DNA from: Bacteroidaceae bacterium
GTDB taxonomy: Bacteria > Bacteroidota > Bacteroidia > Bacteroidales > Bacteroidaceae
DNA: 6,448 bases
Assembly (NCBI GenBank): GCA_017472905.1
Contig: JAFUNW010000118.1
Location: forward strand, 1-6,448
Reading direction: 5' to 3'
Shown here: positions 6,367 through 6,448 of the stretch, one piece after another
Layout of the letters: the number at the start of each line of letters is the position of its first letter
Position numbering within the stretch: position 1 is the stretch's first letter
The notes under the pieces: generated by a model
Databases searched by the model: none
Told to the model about the DNA's origin: nothing
What the model saw: only the letters and a program-made list of their open reading frames with translations
Program-made: the position numbers and the translations under genes

Positions 6367-6448
6367 TAATCCGCTGCGTTAATCATATAATCAGCGCCGC
6401 TGATTACATAATCAACGTCACGGTTTATATAATCAGCGCCGCTGATTA
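6367..6448. repeat. 21-bp tandem array of palindromic TAATC units, running off the window
   Basis: Units begin at 6367, 6388, 6409 and 6430, each opening with TAATC, with an exact 21-base period. The units at 6388 and 6430 share TAATCAGCGCCGCTGATTA, in which 9-base arms are perfect complements around a central C; identity extends over 22 bases (6385-6406 and 6427-6448). Units at 6367 and 6409 are diverged. The last unit reaches the window end, so the array may continue. Similar short palindromic intergenic repeats are, to my recollection, common in Bacteroides genomes, but their function is not established. Confidence 0.85.

Noticed and set aside
6367..6448. CRISPR array
   Set aside because: Units are contiguous with a 21-base period, with no unique spacers of typical 30-base length, and no cas genes are present.

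Overview
The window looks like a Bacteroides-type (Bacteroidota) genome segment. Supporting signs are TAnnTTTG-like -7 promoter boxes, weak or absent Shine-Dalgarno sequences, and signal peptides followed by Gln or Glu-rich mature starts. The gene set is that of a polysaccharide-utilisation region directed at rhamnogalacturonan I (RG-I), the acetylated Rha-GalA backbone of pectin. Species cannot be named from the sequence alone.

Layout. Bases 1-886 (+) hold the 3' part of an alpha/beta-hydrolase esterase of the acetyl xylan esterase (CE7-like) type, cut by the window edge. Bases 887-1183 are a convergent intergenic stretch with a terminator for each side and an open frame of 32 codons. Bases 1184-2452 (-) encode a secreted CE12-type rhamnogalacturonan acetylesterase. 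Just upstream of it, 13 bases apart on the same strand, bases 2466-3596 (-) encode a secreted GH105 unsaturated rhamnogalacturonyl hydrolase; the two form an operon. Bases 3597-3802 are a divergent promoter region. Bases 3803-5839 (+) encode a secreted PL11 rhamnogalacturonan lyase with an unusual charged insertion. Bases 5945-6259 (+) encode a cytoplasmic L-rhamnose mutarotase (RhaM), followed by a strong terminator. From 6367 to the window end there is a 21-bp tandem array of palindromic units.

How the genes fit together (inference from families). The CE12 enzyme, perhaps with the CE7-like esterase, strips acetyl groups. PL11 cuts the Rha-GalA backbone by beta-elimination and leaves a 4,5-unsaturated galacturonate at the new non-reducing end. 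GH105 removes that residue. Rhamnose freed by rhamnosidases outside this window is interconverted between anomers by RhaM before catabolism. No SusC/SusD pair, sensor-regulator, rhamnosidase or transporter lies in the window, so this is a piece of a larger locus or a satellite cassette.

The enzymes all belong to known families. I do not see an undescribed enzymatic system. The least explained items are the 21-bp palindromic array at the right edge, the Arg/Glu-rich insertion in the lyase, and a two-part motif repeated in mirror image in the divergent promoter region.
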